Shown: positions 1 through 9,750, numbered from the stretch's first letter. The stretch: DNA of 64,000 nt from Pseudoalteromonas rubra (GCF_005886805.2 NZ_CP045429.1:248001-312000); one strand, 5' to 3'. Translations and numbers: made by a program. The notes: generated by a model not told the origin, from the sequence alone.

Positions 1-291
1 ATCAATACCAAAATGATCATAAAAACGGTTGTCTTCGGTGGCCAGAAAAGCCTGGAGTAAAGGCTCTGGAATTTCGTTAATTTTAACCGGAATACGGCGT
101 TTCTCGCCAAACTGGTTGATCAGTTTGCCGTCGCGGGTAAAGACCTGCATTGGGGTTTGCAGCTGTACATCTTTTAAAACCTTTACACTGGGAATGTCAG
201 ATTTGACATAGTAATAAAGGCCGAACAAGGTAAGCAGGCCCAGTGTCGTGCAAAGCAGTATAAGTTGTAGTAATCTTTTTAATAAATTCAC
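1..291 (-). CDS. mrcA: Penicillin-binding protein 1A, N-terminal part (cut by window edge)
   Basis: Bifunctional peptidoglycan glycosyltransferase/transpeptidase of the inner membrane; only the first 97 residues are inside the window. The reverse strand starts with GTG at 291 and reads an N-terminal membrane anchor rich in leucine (about residues 3-29), then a stretch ending in ATEDNRFYDHFGID. The EDxxFxxHxG pattern is the signature of the GT51 glycosyltransferase domain, whose glutamate is catalytic. The gene is divergent from pilM, the usual arrangement in gammaproteobacteria (mrcA next to pilMNOPQ or comABCDE/hofMNOPQ), which supports PBP1A over PBP1B. Transpeptidase domain not visible. 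The GTG start is chosen because the frame upstream gives no better start. Confidence 0.9.
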   Translation of the reverse strand, partial: MNLLKRLLQLILLCTTLGLLTLFGLYYYVKSDIPSVKVLKDVQLQTPMQVFTRDGKLINQFGEKRRIPVKINEIPEPLLQAFLATEDNRFYDHFGID

Positions 292-515
292 GAATTTATC
301 CCTAGCGAGACTCCCAATTACAATCGGACGCTGTTAGTATATCCTGATTAAAAAACGATTAATAATTTTTGCGTAAATTACTTTGTGCCTAAAGAAGGTG
401 CATGGGAGTGTGGCCGAAAGTTGGCAAGTAGTATAACGCTTTTCGCCAAACTGTACCTAAATGACTAAACTCTTAATTAACACTGTACAGAATTCTGGAT
501 ACTTGGGCTAACGGC

Positions 516-1595
516 ATGTTGCGTCAATTCTTAAAAAAACAAGCTCCAATGATGGTCGGGGTAGACATAGGCTCACACTGTGTAAAGGCTGTTTTATTGG
601 CTGAATCAAGCGCAGGGTACCGGGTTGAGGCCGTCGCCATTGAACCTTTACCCAAGGGGGCAATGAAAGAGCGCGCCATCCAGGATATTGAAGCGGTTGG
701 TAAAGTCATCAGTAAAATACGTAAGCGTTTGCCAAAAACCAGTCACTTTGCCGCTGTTGCTGTCTCCGGGCAAACGGTTATCACTAAAATGATTTTTATG
801 GATGTGTCGTTAAGCGATGCCGAATTAGAATCACAAATCGCGATTGAGGCCGACAGCCTGATCCCTTACCCACTTGATGAAGTCAGTCTGGATTTCGAAA
901 AACTAACAGTGAATGAAGCGGATCCCTCCAAAGTCAATGTGTTGTTGTCCGCGGCCAGAACAGAAAGCGTGCAGGCCCGCGTTAGTGCACTGGAAGAAGC
1001 AGGCTTGAAAGCGAAAGTCGTAGATGTTGAAAGCTATGCCCTCGCGCGCTCCGCGGAAGTTTTATATGGTCAGCTTCCCTCTGATGCTTACGATAAGGTC
1101 GTAGGGATCATCGATATTGGCGCCGTGGTGACTTTAGTGAGTGTCGTACAGTCCGGTAAAACGTTATATACCCGGGACCAGGTTTTTGGTGGAGAGCAGT
1201 ACACCAATAGCATTGTTGCGTATTACAACAAGAGCTTTGATCAGGCCGAGTTGGCAAAAACCACCGGTGATTTGCCGCCGAATTATACCTTTGAAGTGCT
1301 CGCGCCATTCCAGACCTCGCTGTTACAGCAGGTGCGTCGCGCGTTACAAATGTTTATGACGACCAGTGGTCAGGAGCAGGTCGACTACATTGTTTTAACC
1401 GGTGGTACTGCACAAGTGGAAGGGCTCGACCGTTTGCTTGTGGATGAACTGGGTGTGCATGCGATTGTGGCGGATCCGTTTGCGAATATGGAAATAGCGC
1501 CTAAAGTGGATCGAGGTGTATTGAATAATCACAGAGCGCAGTTTGCCATCGCAACCGGGTTGGCATTGAGGAGCTTTTCATCATGCCACATATAA
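516..1595 (+). CDS. pilM: Type IV pilus assembly protein PilM
   Basis: Cytoplasmic actin-like ATPase-fold protein of the type IV pilus alignment complex; it binds the N-terminal tail of PilN and links the inner-membrane platform to the motor. The 359-residue product has the usual family length and opens with the actin-fold phosphate-binding pattern GVDIGSHCVKAV (about residues 15-26); a second nucleotide-binding motif, IDIGA, is near residue 199 and TGGTA is near 299. First gene of a tight pilMNOPQ operon; it overlaps pilN by 13 bp, suggesting translational coupling. Start ATG at 516 fits the family N-terminus. A 224-bp divergent intergenic region separates it from mrcA and must hold both promoters. 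Confidence 0.96.
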   Translation: MLRQFLKKQAPMMVGVDIGSHCVKAVLLAESSAGYRVEAVAIEPLPKGAMKERAIQDIEAVGKVISKIRKRLPKTSHFAAVAVSGQTVITKMIFMDVSLSDAELESQIAIEADSLIPYPLDEVSLDFEKLTVNEADPSKVNVLLSAARTESVQARVSALEEAGLKAKVVDVESYALARSAEVLYGQLPSDAYDKVVGIIDIGAVVTLVSVVQSGKTLYTRDQVFGGEQYTNSIVAYYNKSFDQAELAKTTGDLPPNYTFEVLAPFQTSLLQQVRRALQMFMTTSGQEQVDYIVLTGGTAQVEGLDRLLVDELGVHAIVADPFANMEIAPKVDRGVLNNHRAQFAIATGLALRSFSSCHI

Positions 1596-2179
1596 ATTTA
1601 CTGCCCTGGCGTGAGCAGCAACGGCAGGCTTCTCAGCAAAAATTCCTGACCATTTTGGGGATCATCGTCGCAGCCAGTTTAGCGCTGATGTACGGTATTG
1701 GTGCATTTTATGACACCCTTAAAGAAGGGCAGGAAATCAAAAATCTTTATCTGTCCAGTGAGATTAAAAAGCTGGATAAGCGGATCGGGGAAATTCGTGG
1801 GTTGAACCAACAAAAAGAAAATCTGCAGCGCCGGATCCGATTGATTGAAGAGTTGCAGAGCAACCGTAATTTGGGCACCCAGATCATTGATGAAGTGACA
1901 CGCGTTGTGCCTGCGGGCGTTTATTTGACGAGCCTGGAACGGCAAAAGAATATGATCAAAGTGATAGGTCGAAGCGAATCGAACAACCGCTTGTCGCAAA
2001 TGTTGCGGGCTGTCGAGTCGTCCTATTTATTACGTGATCCGTTACTCCAGGGGATTGTCGCCGGTGAACGCGAAGAGCGATTACTGAGTAATTTCACAAT
2101 GAATTTTTACGTTAAAACGTTCGCTCAAATGGAGAAAGAACGCGCCGAGTTAGCTCAGACAACGCAGGCGGAGAACTAG
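1583..2179 (+). CDS. pilN: Type IV pilus assembly protein PilN
   Basis: Bitopic inner-membrane protein of the pilus alignment complex that pairs with PilO in the periplasm and with PilM in the cytoplasm. The protein starts with the conserved PilM-binding motif INLLPWR (residues 4-10), followed by one transmembrane helix (about 23-43), a coiled-coil rich in charged residues (about 50-95) and a ferredoxin-like periplasmic domain. At 198 residues it is normal for the family. It overlaps the end of pilM and is only 3 bp from pilO. Confidence 0.96.
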   Translation: MPHINLLPWREQQRQASQQKFLTILGIIVAASLALMYGIGAFYDTLKEGQEIKNLYLSSEIKKLDKRIGEIRGLNQQKENLQRRIRLIEELQSNRNLGTQIIDEVTRVVPAGVYLTSLERQKNMIKVIGRSESNNRLSQMLRAVESSYLLRDPLLQGIVAGEREERLLSNFTMNFYVKTFAQMEKERAELAQTTQAEN

Positions 2180-2182
2180 GCC

Positions 2183-2788
2183 ATGAAACTAGACTTGAAG
2201 TCGCTGCAGGAGATCGACTGGAACGAAATTGAACTGGATAACATTGGCGAATGGCCAATGCCAGTGAAGGCTATTTGTTGCGCTGTGGTGGTGGTGATCA
2301 TGCTGGTCGTAGGATACAGCATGTTAGTGTCTGCGTCGGTGGCAAGCTTTGAGCGTGCGGTTAAAAAAGAAGAAGAGTTGCGTACCAGCTATCGCGTCAA
2401 ATATGGTCGGGCAAATAATCTGGAATTATATCGACAGCAGATGCAGGACATGGAAGCGCAGTTTTCTCAACTATTAAGAAAACTACCAACCTCGAATGAA
2501 ACCCCGGGTTTGCTCGATGACTTAACGTATGTTGGTACGTCCAGTGGCCTGACGTTTCTAAAAATTGGCTGGCTACCTGAGATCAAAAAAGAATTTTATA
2601 CGGAACTGCCAATTAATCTCGAAGTGGTGGGGACGTATCACGAGTTTGGTGAGTTTGTCAGTAAAGTGGCGCAGTTGCCGCGTATTGTGAGTTTGCACGA
2701 TTTTCGGATTGAGGGGGCAGGCAATAATCAGTTGGTGTTTAGCGTGGTAGCAAAAACCTACCGCTACGAGCAGGAGACTGAAGAATGA
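2183..2788 (+). CDS. pilO: Type IV pilus assembly protein PilO
   Basis: Inner-membrane partner of PilN in the periplasmic alignment subcomplex; the PilN/PilO pair recruits the lipoprotein PilP. The 201-residue sequence has a short cytoplasmic segment containing IDWNEIELDNIGEWP, a single transmembrane helix (about 31-52), a coiled-coil (about 58-95) and a C-terminal periplasmic ferredoxin-like domain. The ATG is 3 bp after the pilN stop and the end overlaps pilP by 4 bp, so the operon is translationally coupled. Confidence 0.96.
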   Translation: MKLDLKSLQEIDWNEIELDNIGEWPMPVKAICCAVVVVIMLVVGYSMLVSASVASFERAVKKEEELRTSYRVKYGRANNLELYRQQMQDMEAQFSQLLRKLPTSNETPGLLDDLTYVGTSSGLTFLKIGWLPEIKKEFYTELPINLEVVGTYHEFGEFVSKVAQLPRIVSLHDFRIEGAGNNQLVFSVVAKTYRYEQETEE

Positions 2789-3324
2789 GGCGTCTGCTGG
2801 TTTTGTTTGCGGTGATTGCACTGACAGGGTGTAACGATAACACCGCAGAACAGAAAGAGTTTATTGATCGGGTGCAGGCGAATGCAACCCCGAGCATAGA
2901 TCCTATGCCCGAGATGGCCCGGTTTGAGCACTTCCCTTACAGTGCGGCTCAGCTACGCAGCCCTTTTGTTGCCCCGCAACCGGAAGTTATTGAAAGCCGC
3001 CTGGTACAGGTTAAAAATTGTCTTCACCCAGATCCGAATCGTCCCAGAGACCCGCTAGAAAAATACGCGCTGGACAACTTGATGATGAAAGGGACGATCA
3101 CACGTGGTGAGACGGTATGGGCGTTGATTAGAGCTGGCGAGCAAGGTTTGTTCAGAATAAAGAAAAATGAATACATGGGTTTGTACCACGGTAAAGTGGT
3201 GAGCGTACAAGCCGACCATCTGGAGCTGATGGAACTGATCCCGGACGGAACGGGATGTTGGAAAGAGCGCCTGAGCAAAGTCGAAATGGTGGAAGCCGAG
3301 GACGTCGGTGCCAGTGAAGAATAA
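2785..3324 (+). CDS. pilP: Type IV pilus assembly lipoprotein PilP
   Basis: Inner-membrane lipoprotein that connects PilN/PilO to the secretin PilQ. A lipoprotein signal is evident: basic start, hydrophobic run, and lipobox LTGC with the cysteine at residue 16. The remaining sequence shows the PilP pattern of an unstructured linker followed by a small beta-sandwich domain, with DPLEKYALDNLMMKGTI at the start of the domain as in family members. Length 179 residues is normal. Start overlaps the pilO stop by 4 bp. Confidence 0.95.
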   Translation: MRRLLVLFAVIALTGCNDNTAEQKEFIDRVQANATPSIDPMPEMARFEHFPYSAAQLRSPFVAPQPEVIESRLVQVKNCLHPDPNRPRDPLEKYALDNLMMKGTITRGETVWALIRAGEQGLFRIKKNEYMGLYHGKVVSVQADHLELMELIPDGTGCWKERLSKVEMVEAEDVGASEE

Positions 3325-3337
3325 AAAAGGTGAAAAT

Positions 3338-5383
3338 ATGATTGCGCGCGACGGGATCAAACACGTTGTGAAAACTCTGATGGGTGGCGTTTTAATGGGC
3401 ACAGCGTTATTCGCCCAGGCAATGCCAATGCTGTACGATGTGCGTTATAACCCGGTGCCGACCGGAGAGACTGAGTTACAGCTTGTGTTTGACGAAAAGC
3501 TGGCGATTGAACCCAAAGTCCAGGTGTTGAATGAACCTGCACGTATTGAGTTGTTTTTCCCGGATGCTGAATATGAGGAAAGCCTGGAACTGCTCAAAGT
3601 AAACCAAGCCGGTATCGAGCAGATCAAGAGCAGGATGGAGCAAGGTGGATTTGTCCTGAGTGTTGAAATGGCTGCGCTCAAACTCTACCGCACTGAGGTT
3701 AAGAATAATCTGGTGTATATTAAAGTTTCAGACCAGCCTATTCCGGTTTCTAGCGAGGATGCACAACCAGATACGTTGCACAGTGCAATGAATCGGATCC
3801 AGAATATAGACTTCCGGCGCACAGATAAGGGTGCCGCTCAGATCCTGGCCTTTCTGGACTCCAGTCAGGCGGCGATAGATGTGCAGGAGCGAGGCGGGCA
3901 GATTTACGCAGACTTTCATCATATTGCCATCCCGGATGAGCTATTATACGAGCTGGACGTTGTTGACTTTGGCACCATTGTGAGTACGGTTGAAACTTTC
4001 CGTGAAGAGGGAAAAAGCCGTTTGGTGATCAAACCTAATGGGGCTTTTAAGTTCAATTATCAGCAATTAGACAACATCTTTACTCTGACAGTAGAAAAAG
4101 ATGAGCAGGAATTTTCGTATGCGGATACGAAAAATTATCAGGGACAGCCGATCACACTGAACTTTCAGGATATCCCGATCCGTTCTGTGTTGCAGATAAT
4201 CGCTGATACTAATAACTTTAATTTGGTCACCAGTGATTCGGTTACAGGCAACATTACCTTGCGCCTGGATGGTGTACCTTGGGATCAGGCCTTGGACGTA
4301 GTGTTGCGGGTGAAAGGGCTTGATAAACGCATGGAAGGGGCGATTTTGATGGTGGCGCCGTCTGAAGAGCTGGCAGCCAGAGAAGCGAAAGAGTTGCAGG
4401 CGAAGCGTCAGGTTGAAGAGCTGGAACCTTTATATAGTGAGTACATTCAGCTTAACTACGCCAAAGCAGAAGAGTTCGCTGATTTACTAAAAACAGATGA
4501 AAATTCCATCATTAGCCTGCGTGGCAGTGTTTCAGTGGACAAACGAACCAATACCTTGTTGATCAAGGATACTTCGCGCAGCATTGAAAACGTCAGACGC
4601 ATGGTCGAGACGCTGGATGTGCCGGTTAAGCAGGTACGCATCGAATCGCGTATGGTTACGGTGTCAGATAACATTCAGGAAGACTTGGGGATCCGTTGGG
4701 GATTTAGTGACCAGCAAGGGACAGACGCCATTTCTGGTTCGCTGGAAGCAACCAATAAGTTGTCTGGTGGCACGATCCCTGATTTGACTGAACGGTTAAA
4801 TGTGAATTTGCCAGTACAAAACCCGGCGGGTAGTTTGGGCATGCATATTGCCAAGTTGTCAGACGGTACTTTGATAGATCTGGAATTGTCTGCGTTAGAG
4901 CAAGAGAACAAAGGTGAGATCATCGCCACACCCAGTATTACGACTGCAAACCAGAAAACGGCGCGCATCGAGCAGGGTACGGAGATCCCGTATGTGGAGT
5001 CGGCTTCCAGTGGCGCATCGACCGTTCAGTTTAAAAAAGCGGTACTGAGTTTAGAGGTGACACCGCAAATTACGCCGGATAATAAAATTATTTTAGATCT
5101 GGTCATAACCCAGGACACACGGGGTGATACAGTACAGACAGCCAATGGCCCGGCTGTGGCGATAAATACACAAAGGATCCAGACTCAGGTCTTGGTAGAG
5201 AATGGTCAGACGGTTGTGTTAGGGGGCATTTATCAGCAGGAAATGACCAATGCGGTGAGCAAGGTGCCTGTGCTGGGAGATGTACCCTACTTAGGTGTCC
5301 TATTTAGGAACACACGAGAAATCAATGAAAAGAGAGAGTTATTGATTTTTGTGACACCCAAGATCATGCATGATTCACTCTAG
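3338..5383 (+). CDS. pilQ: Type IV pilus secretin PilQ
   Basis: Outer-membrane secretin forming the pore through which the pilus fibre exits. I start at ATG 3338 (681 residues) rather than the upstream in-frame GTG at 3308 because AAAAGGTGAA sits just before it and a signal peptide ending near AQA begins there. Visible domains: two AMIN-like peptidoglycan-binding regions (about 35-260), an STN/N0 domain (about 280-345, ITLNFQDIPIRSVLQIIAD), an N1/secretin-N domain (about 375-440, NTLLIKD) and the C-terminal secretin core with VPVLGDVPYLGVLFR near the end. Last gene of the pilMNOPQ operon. No clear terminator was seen after it. Confidence 0.96.
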   Translation: MIARDGIKHVVKTLMGGVLMGTALFAQAMPMLYDVRYNPVPTGETELQLVFDEKLAIEPKVQVLNEPARIELFFPDAEYEESLELLKVNQAGIEQIKSRMEQGGFVLSVEMAALKLYRTEVKNNLVYIKVSDQPIPVSSEDAQPDTLHSAMNRIQNIDFRRTDKGAAQILAFLDSSQAAIDVQERGGQIYADFHHIAIPDELLYELDVVDFGTIVSTVETFREEGKSRLVIKPNGAFKFNYQQLDNIFTLTVEKDEQEFSYADTKNYQGQPITLNFQDIPIRSVLQIIADTNNFNLVTSDSVTGNITLRLDGVPWDQALDVVLRVKGLDKRMEGAILMVAPSEELAAREAKELQAKRQVEELEPLYSEYIQLNYAKAEEFADLLKTDENSIISLRGSVSVDKRTNTLLIKDTSRSIENVRRMVETLDVPVKQVRIESRMVTVSDNIQEDLGIRWGFSDQQGTDAISGSLEATNKLSGGTIPDLTERLNVNLPVQNPAGSLGMHIAKLSDGTLIDLELSALEQENKGEIIATPSITTANQKTARIEQGTEIPYVESASSGASTVQFKKAVLSLEVTPQITPDNKIILDLVITQDTRGDTVQTANGPAVAINTQRIQTQVLVENGQTVVLGGIYQQEMTNAVSKVPVLGDVPYLGVLFRNTREINEKRELLIFVTPKIMHDSL

Positions 5384-5534
5384 TCAGACTAAAATAACAA
5401 TAATGGGCGTGAAAGTTACCTTTTGACTTGAAATCACGCATTGATTGCTGAGATAATCCCCTCCTTAATTTTGGGGCCAGGTCGTTAGGCGGGGTTTTAT
5501 TTCAAATTTTAGAGTTCGTTTGTACTAAAAAGAT

Positions 5535-6053
5535 ATGGCTGAGAAACGTAATATATTTCTGGTAGGCCCAATGGGGGCTGGTAAGAGCACGATTGGTCGT
5601 CACATTGCGGACCAATTACATCTGGAGTTCTTCGATTCAGATCAAGAAATCGAGCGCCGCACTGGTGCTGATATCTCCTGGGTGTTCGACATTGAAGGGG
5701 AAGAAGGGTTTCGTCGTCGCGAAGAGACCGTGATTTCCGATCTTACCGAAAAGCAAGGCATCGTATTGGCTACTGGCGGCGGCTCGGTCATCAGTAAAGA
5801 GGTACGTAACAAACTATCTGCTCGTGGTATTGTGGTTTATCTTGAGACCCCAATTGAGAAGCAAGTAGCTCGTACCCAGCGCGATAAGCGTCGTCCTTTG
5901 CTACAAACAGAAGAAGATTCACGCGACGTATTAGTGCGTCTGGCAGATGAACGTGAACCACTTTATAAAGAAGTGGCGGATCATGTTGTACGCACAGATG
6001 AACAAAGCGCCAAAGTGGTTGCTAATCAAATCATTGAGAAGTTAGATTTCTAA
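5535..6053 (+). CDS. aroK: Shikimate kinase I
   Basis: Phosphorylates shikimate with ATP in the common aromatic pathway; cytoplasmic. The P-loop GPMGAGKST is at residues 11-19, the shikimate-binding DSD near 34-36, GGG near 80 and the lid arginine region QRDKRRPLL near 116-124. Length 172 matches AroK, and position between pilQ and aroB is the conserved gammaproteobacterial order, which argues for AroK over AroL. The stop is 30 bp before aroB, so the two are probably one transcript; the 151-bp gap after pilQ probably holds its own promoter. Confidence 0.97.
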   Translation: MAEKRNIFLVGPMGAGKSTIGRHIADQLHLEFFDSDQEIERRTGADISWVFDIEGEEGFRRREETVISDLTEKQGIVLATGGGSVISKEVRNKLSARGIVVYLETPIEKQVARTQRDKRRPLLQTEEDSRDVLVRLADEREPLYKEVADHVVRTDEQSAKVVANQIIEKLDF

Positions 6054-6083
6054 ACATGTAGGCTAGATAGGAGGTGACGGCAC

Positions 6084-7154
6084 ATGCTTGAATTAACAGT
6101 AGATTTAAACGAGCGTAGCTATCCTATCTATATTGGCCAAGATCTTCTTACCGATCAGGGGCGGTTATTGCAGCATATTGGCAATGCTCGCCCCGTTATC
6201 ATCAGCAACGAGACCGTTGCGCCTCTGTATCTGGATACATTACTCACGCAGTTAGAAGGCAAAGCACCGCTTCATTTTTGCATCCCTGACGGGGAGCAAT
6301 ATAAATCTCTGGAGTGGTTTGAGCGCATTAACGCTTTTTTGCTTGAGCACAATTGCGGGCGAGATACCTGCCTGATCGCCTTAGGTGGCGGCGTTGTTGG
6401 TGATCTGACCGGGTTTGTCGCAGCTTGCTATCAGCGTGGAGTGCCATTTATCCAGATCCCGACAACCTTATTGTCTCAGGTTGATTCGTCAGTGGGTGGC
6501 AAAACAGCCGTCAATCATCCTTTAGGTAAAAATATGATAGGTGCTTTCTATCAGCCTAAAGCGGTGTTTATTGATACCAATACACTGAAGAGTTTGCCAC
6601 CACGTGAGTTTGCGGCAGGCATGGCTGAAGTGATCAAGTACGGTCTGATCTACGATAAAGACTTTCTGACGCTACTTGAGCACAATGGTAATGCGCTGCG
6701 CGAGTTGGACACTGACCTGCTGATGCAAGTGATCCATCGCTGCTGTGCTATCAAGGCTGAAATTGTCGCACAAGATGAGAAAGAAGCTGGGTTGCGTGCG
6801 TTGCTGAATCTGGGGCATACGTTTGGCCATGCCATTGAAGCGCAGATGGGCTACGGTGTATGGCTGCACGGTGAAGCGGTCGCTGCAGGAATGATGCTAG
6901 CGGCTCGTCTGGCACAACTTAGAAGTGCATTGACAGAGCATGAAGTTGCGCGTATCGCGGCATTGCTAGAAATGTATCAACTGCCAGTTGCCCCACCCGC
7001 ATCGATGACAACATTGCAGTTTATTTCCCATATGCGTAAAGATAAGAAAAACAAACAAGGTAAGATCCGCTTTATCGTACCCACCAGTCTGGGCAAGTGC
7101 CAGCTGGTCGATGACGTATCTGATGACACCTTAGGCCAGCTAATAGGGCACTGA
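6084..7154 (+). CDS. aroB: 3-dehydroquinate synthase
   Basis: NAD- and metal-dependent enzyme converting DAHP to 3-dehydroquinate, second step of the shikimate pathway. The 356 residues include the NAD-binding GGGVVGDLTGF (about 98-108), PTTLLSQVDSSVGGKTAVN and the metal ligands (Glu in MAEVIKYGL, His in LNLGHTFGHAIE, His in LHGEAVAAGM). A strong ribosome site AGGAGGTGA precedes the ATG. The stop overlaps the first base of damX (TGATG). Confidence 0.97.
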   Translation: MLELTVDLNERSYPIYIGQDLLTDQGRLLQHIGNARPVIISNETVAPLYLDTLLTQLEGKAPLHFCIPDGEQYKSLEWFERINAFLLEHNCGRDTCLIALGGGVVGDLTGFVAACYQRGVPFIQIPTTLLSQVDSSVGGKTAVNHPLGKNMIGAFYQPKAVFIDTNTLKSLPPREFAAGMAEVIKYGLIYDKDFLTLLEHNGNALRELDTDLLMQVIHRCCAIKAEIVAQDEKEAGLRALLNLGHTFGHAIEAQMGYGVWLHGEAVAAGMMLAARLAQLRSALTEHEVARIAALLEMYQLPVAPPASMTTLQFISHMRKDKKNKQGKIRFIVPTSLGKCQLVDDVSDDTLGQLIGH

Positions 7155-8626
7155 TGCAGTCGCAAATCTTACCGAGTCGTGCCGCTCTGGTCGACCGGAT
7201 TGCAATGCAGTTTGAATATGGACAAAACCTGATCTGCCTGGTTGGTAACTCAGGGCTAGGTAAAAGTTATCTGGCTGAGTCTTTCATCACAGATAAGTAC
7301 CCTGATTTTAGCAAAGCCTTTGTTAAATTGGGTGCGCATACCAAAGACACAGAGCTGGTTCAGCAACTGCTAGAAAATAGCTTTCGCGCACCGCTGGTCG
7401 ATCACAAGTTGTCATTAAGTGAAAATTTCTTTGTTCTGTATAATGAGCAGCCTTGTGGCCCTTGCCTCTGGGTCATTGATGGTGCACGTCATCTGAGTGA
7501 TGAGCTCATCCAGGAGCTTCAACTGCTGGCTAAAAAGGCCCCGGATACTCTGTATATTCTGGTAACTGGACAAGCCCCTAAGTTACTGCCTGAGGCGCTG
7601 GATATTCATCTGGAGCCCTTATCATTAATAGAAAGTCGCCGCCTGATGGCGATGTTTTTTCCAGAGCTTCCGCCTTCAGAAGACCCAATATTTAGCACCT
7701 TTTTGAGCGAAGCAGGTGGCAACCCCAGTATTTTGCTCGAATGGCAGCAAAATCAGCATCAATTGACATTGAAATCTAAACAAACAATGAGTAGTCGGCA
7801 ATGGAAAGGGTTTTTGGGTGCTTTTGTTGTGATTACGGCCTTGTTTCTGGTCGCGCTGCTTTACCAAAAAGATTTGGCCGATTTATTGCGTCTGCAACAG
7901 GATGTTGGCGCAACCTCGGTTGAGGCATTGCCTGAGCCGACTGTGTTGACGGCGCAAGAGGCGCTCTCGGATGAAACCGCGCAGCCCGTTTCTGAGACAT
8001 TGGCAGAACAATCAGAGAGTAGTGACACTCAGGCTCCTTTGCAGCATGATGTGCAATCTATACTCGGCGCGTTAACCTTGGATCACACTGCTGTGGACGC
8101 GCGTCAAATCGAAGCCAGTGAAGAAGGCGCTGAACACACTACCGAGTCTGACAGAGATGCACACAGTACACCCAATGCGTCGGCAGCAGTCGCACAAGTG
8201 CTGACGCAACCAGATATTCTGAGCGGCGATGCTGAGCACACAGACATCAATGATCAGATTGAAACGCCACAACCCGACATTATCGCAGAACCTCAGGTGC
8301 AGCCGGATCCGGTTTCAAGCTTATCGGACAATGCCTGGTTTATGGCGCAAGACAGTAATGCCTGGACAATTCAGCTGCTGGCAGTGACTGATGAGTCCGT
8401 GGCACGGCGATATATCGAGCAACATAAGTTGTCGCAGATCCGAACCGCTCAGGTTATGCGCGCAGGCAAGGCGTGGTGGTTTGTTACCCTGGCGCCATTT
8501 GCAACCTTAGATGACGCGAAACAGGCCCGGACTGAATTACCTGAAGCTGTGTTAGCAGGGCAGCCGTTTTTTAAACGTATCGTGCAAATTAAGCAACAAA
8601 TCCAACAGTCACAAACGCAAAAATAG
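7154..8626 (+). CDS. damX: DamX-like SPOR-domain cell division protein with AAA ATPase domain
   Basis: Septal-ring protein binding denuded glycan strands through its C-terminal SPOR domain; in E. coli DamX has a mild effect on division. The 490-residue product has an N-terminal ATPase-like domain with Walker A GNSGLGKSY (about residues 31-39), a single transmembrane helix (about 214-234), a long acidic, low-complexity periplasmic linker rich in E, Q, T and A (about 245-395), and a SPOR domain (about 400-480, including WTIQLLAV). Position between aroB and dam matches E. coli. The ATG overlaps the aroB stop, indicating coupling. Confidence 0.93.
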   Translation: MQSQILPSRAALVDRIAMQFEYGQNLICLVGNSGLGKSYLAESFITDKYPDFSKAFVKLGAHTKDTELVQQLLENSFRAPLVDHKLSLSENFFVLYNEQPCGPCLWVIDGARHLSDELIQELQLLAKKAPDTLYILVTGQAPKLLPEALDIHLEPLSLIESRRLMAMFFPELPPSEDPIFSTFLSEAGGNPSILLEWQQNQHQLTLKSKQTMSSRQWKGFLGAFVVITALFLVALLYQKDLADLLRLQQDVGATSVEALPEPTVLTAQEALSDETAQPVSETLAEQSESSDTQAPLQHDVQSILGALTLDHTAVDARQIEASEEGAEHTTESDRDAHSTPNASAAVAQVLTQPDILSGDAEHTDINDQIETPQPDIIAEPQVQPDPVSSLSDNAWFMAQDSNAWTIQLLAVTDESVARRYIEQHKLSQIRTAQVMRAGKAWWFVTLAPFATLDDAKQARTELPEAVLAGQPFFKRIVQIKQQIQQSQTQK

Positions 8627-8663
8627 TGTAGAATCGCGCTACTTTGGGGTAACTAGTCAGATC

Positions 8664-9494
8664 ATGCAAAAAAAGACCAGAGCTTTCTTAAAATGGGCAG
8701 GTGGAAAATATGCCTTGGTGGAAGAAATTACCAAGCGCTTGCAAGCCGCAAATGAAGAGGCCGAAACTCTGGTGGAGCCCTTTGTAGGGGCTGGTTCTGT
8801 CTTTCTAAATAGTCACTTCAAGCACTATATACTCAATGACATTAATGCGGACCTGATTAACCTGTACAAAGAGTTGCAACGCACTCCAGACGAGTTCATT
8901 AGTGATGCCAGAAAGCTGTTTGTTGATTTGAACAATCATCCCGATGCCTATTATGCGTACCGTCAGCAGTTCAATGAAAGCATTGATGTTTATGAGCGGG
9001 CTATTCTGTTTCTGTACATGAACCGGCATGGCTACAATGGGCTTTGTCGCTATAACCTGAAGGGCATTTTTAACGTGCCCTTTGGTAAATACAAGCGCCC
9101 CTATTTTCCGGAAAATGAGCTGTACTTTTTCTCAGAAAAAGCACAACAGGCAACCTTCACCTGTTTGAGTTATGAGCAGGTCTTCAAGCGTATTCCGAAT
9201 AAGGCCGTAGTGTATTGTGATCCGCCCTATGTGCCGCTGAGTAAAACCGCCTCATTCACAGCCTATGCCAAAGGGGGGTTTAACTTTGACGATCAGGCAC
9301 AACTCGCTAACCTGGCAGAAAAGGCCGCTTTTGAACAGCAAACACCCGTACTGATATCCAACCATGACACGGTGCTCACGCGCAAGATCTACAGCCAGGC
9401 TCACCTGGATGTGATCCAGGTAAAAAGAACCATTAGCCCTAAAGGCTCAGGTCGTAACCGGGTTGATGAGCTGATGGCCTTATATCACGAATGA
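8664..9494 (+). CDS. dam: DNA adenine methylase (Dam, GATC-specific by context)
   Basis: Transfers a methyl group from S-adenosylmethionine to N6 of adenine; Dam family members methylate GATC and direct mismatch repair and replication timing. Seen: KWAGGKYALVEEI (motif X, AdoMet pocket) at residues 10-22, FVGAGSVF (motif I) near 40-47, and catalytic motif IV DPPY near 186-189. At 276 residues it matches the housekeeping enzyme, and the damX-dam-rpe-gph-trpS order is that of the chromosomal gene, not a phage orphan methylase. GATC specificity is inferred from the family. Confidence 0.96.
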   Translation: MQKKTRAFLKWAGGKYALVEEITKRLQAANEEAETLVEPFVGAGSVFLNSHFKHYILNDINADLINLYKELQRTPDEFISDARKLFVDLNNHPDAYYAYRQQFNESIDVYERAILFLYMNRHGYNGLCRYNLKGIFNVPFGKYKRPYFPENELYFFSEKAQQATFTCLSYEQVFKRIPNKAVVYCDPPYVPLSKTASFTAYAKGGFNFDDQAQLANLAEKAAFEQQTPVLISNHDTVLTRKIYSQAHLDVIQVKRTISPKGSGRNRVDELMALYHE

Positions 9495-9514
9495 GCGCAT
9501 TGATGGCTGGCATG

Positions 9515-9700
9515 TCATAATACAACTGCATTAACAAACCAGGCCAAGGCGATAACCAGTGCGATAACAAAACACACGGCTAGCAAGGCAAAAGGCCAAA
9601 AGTGTTTTTGGCTGAAATCGACACGATATTTAGCCTGGCTTTGCACACCAAACATCGCAGCAAGTACACTTTGAATAAGTATAAAGAATCGTTCTGTCAC
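9515..9700 (-). CDS. Small membrane protein of the DUF2970 type
   Basis: A 61-residue protein starting from GTG at 9700, chosen because AGGAG lies 10 bases upstream and the start gives the expected N-terminus MTERFFILIQSV. The first half carries an LIQSVLAAMFGVQS segment that I recognise as characteristic of DUF2970 proteins; the second half is one hydrophobic helix (about residues 35-58). Function unknown; members are small inner-membrane proteins of proteobacteria. It lies opposite dam with only 20 bp between the two stops. A longer in-frame start at 9757 would overlap the palindromic repeat and is less likely. Confidence 0.7.
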   Translation of the reverse strand: MTERFFILIQSVLAAMFGVQSQAKYRVDFSQKHFWPFALLAVCFVIALVIALAWFVNAVVL

Positions 9701-9750
9701 GGCATCCTGGCTCCTATATGCAACGAGATACCTAACAGTATAGTGTATGA

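Noticed and set aside
3308..3337. GTG start of pilQ inside pilP
   Set aside because: The ATG at 3338 has a clear ribosome site and gives a proper signal peptide.
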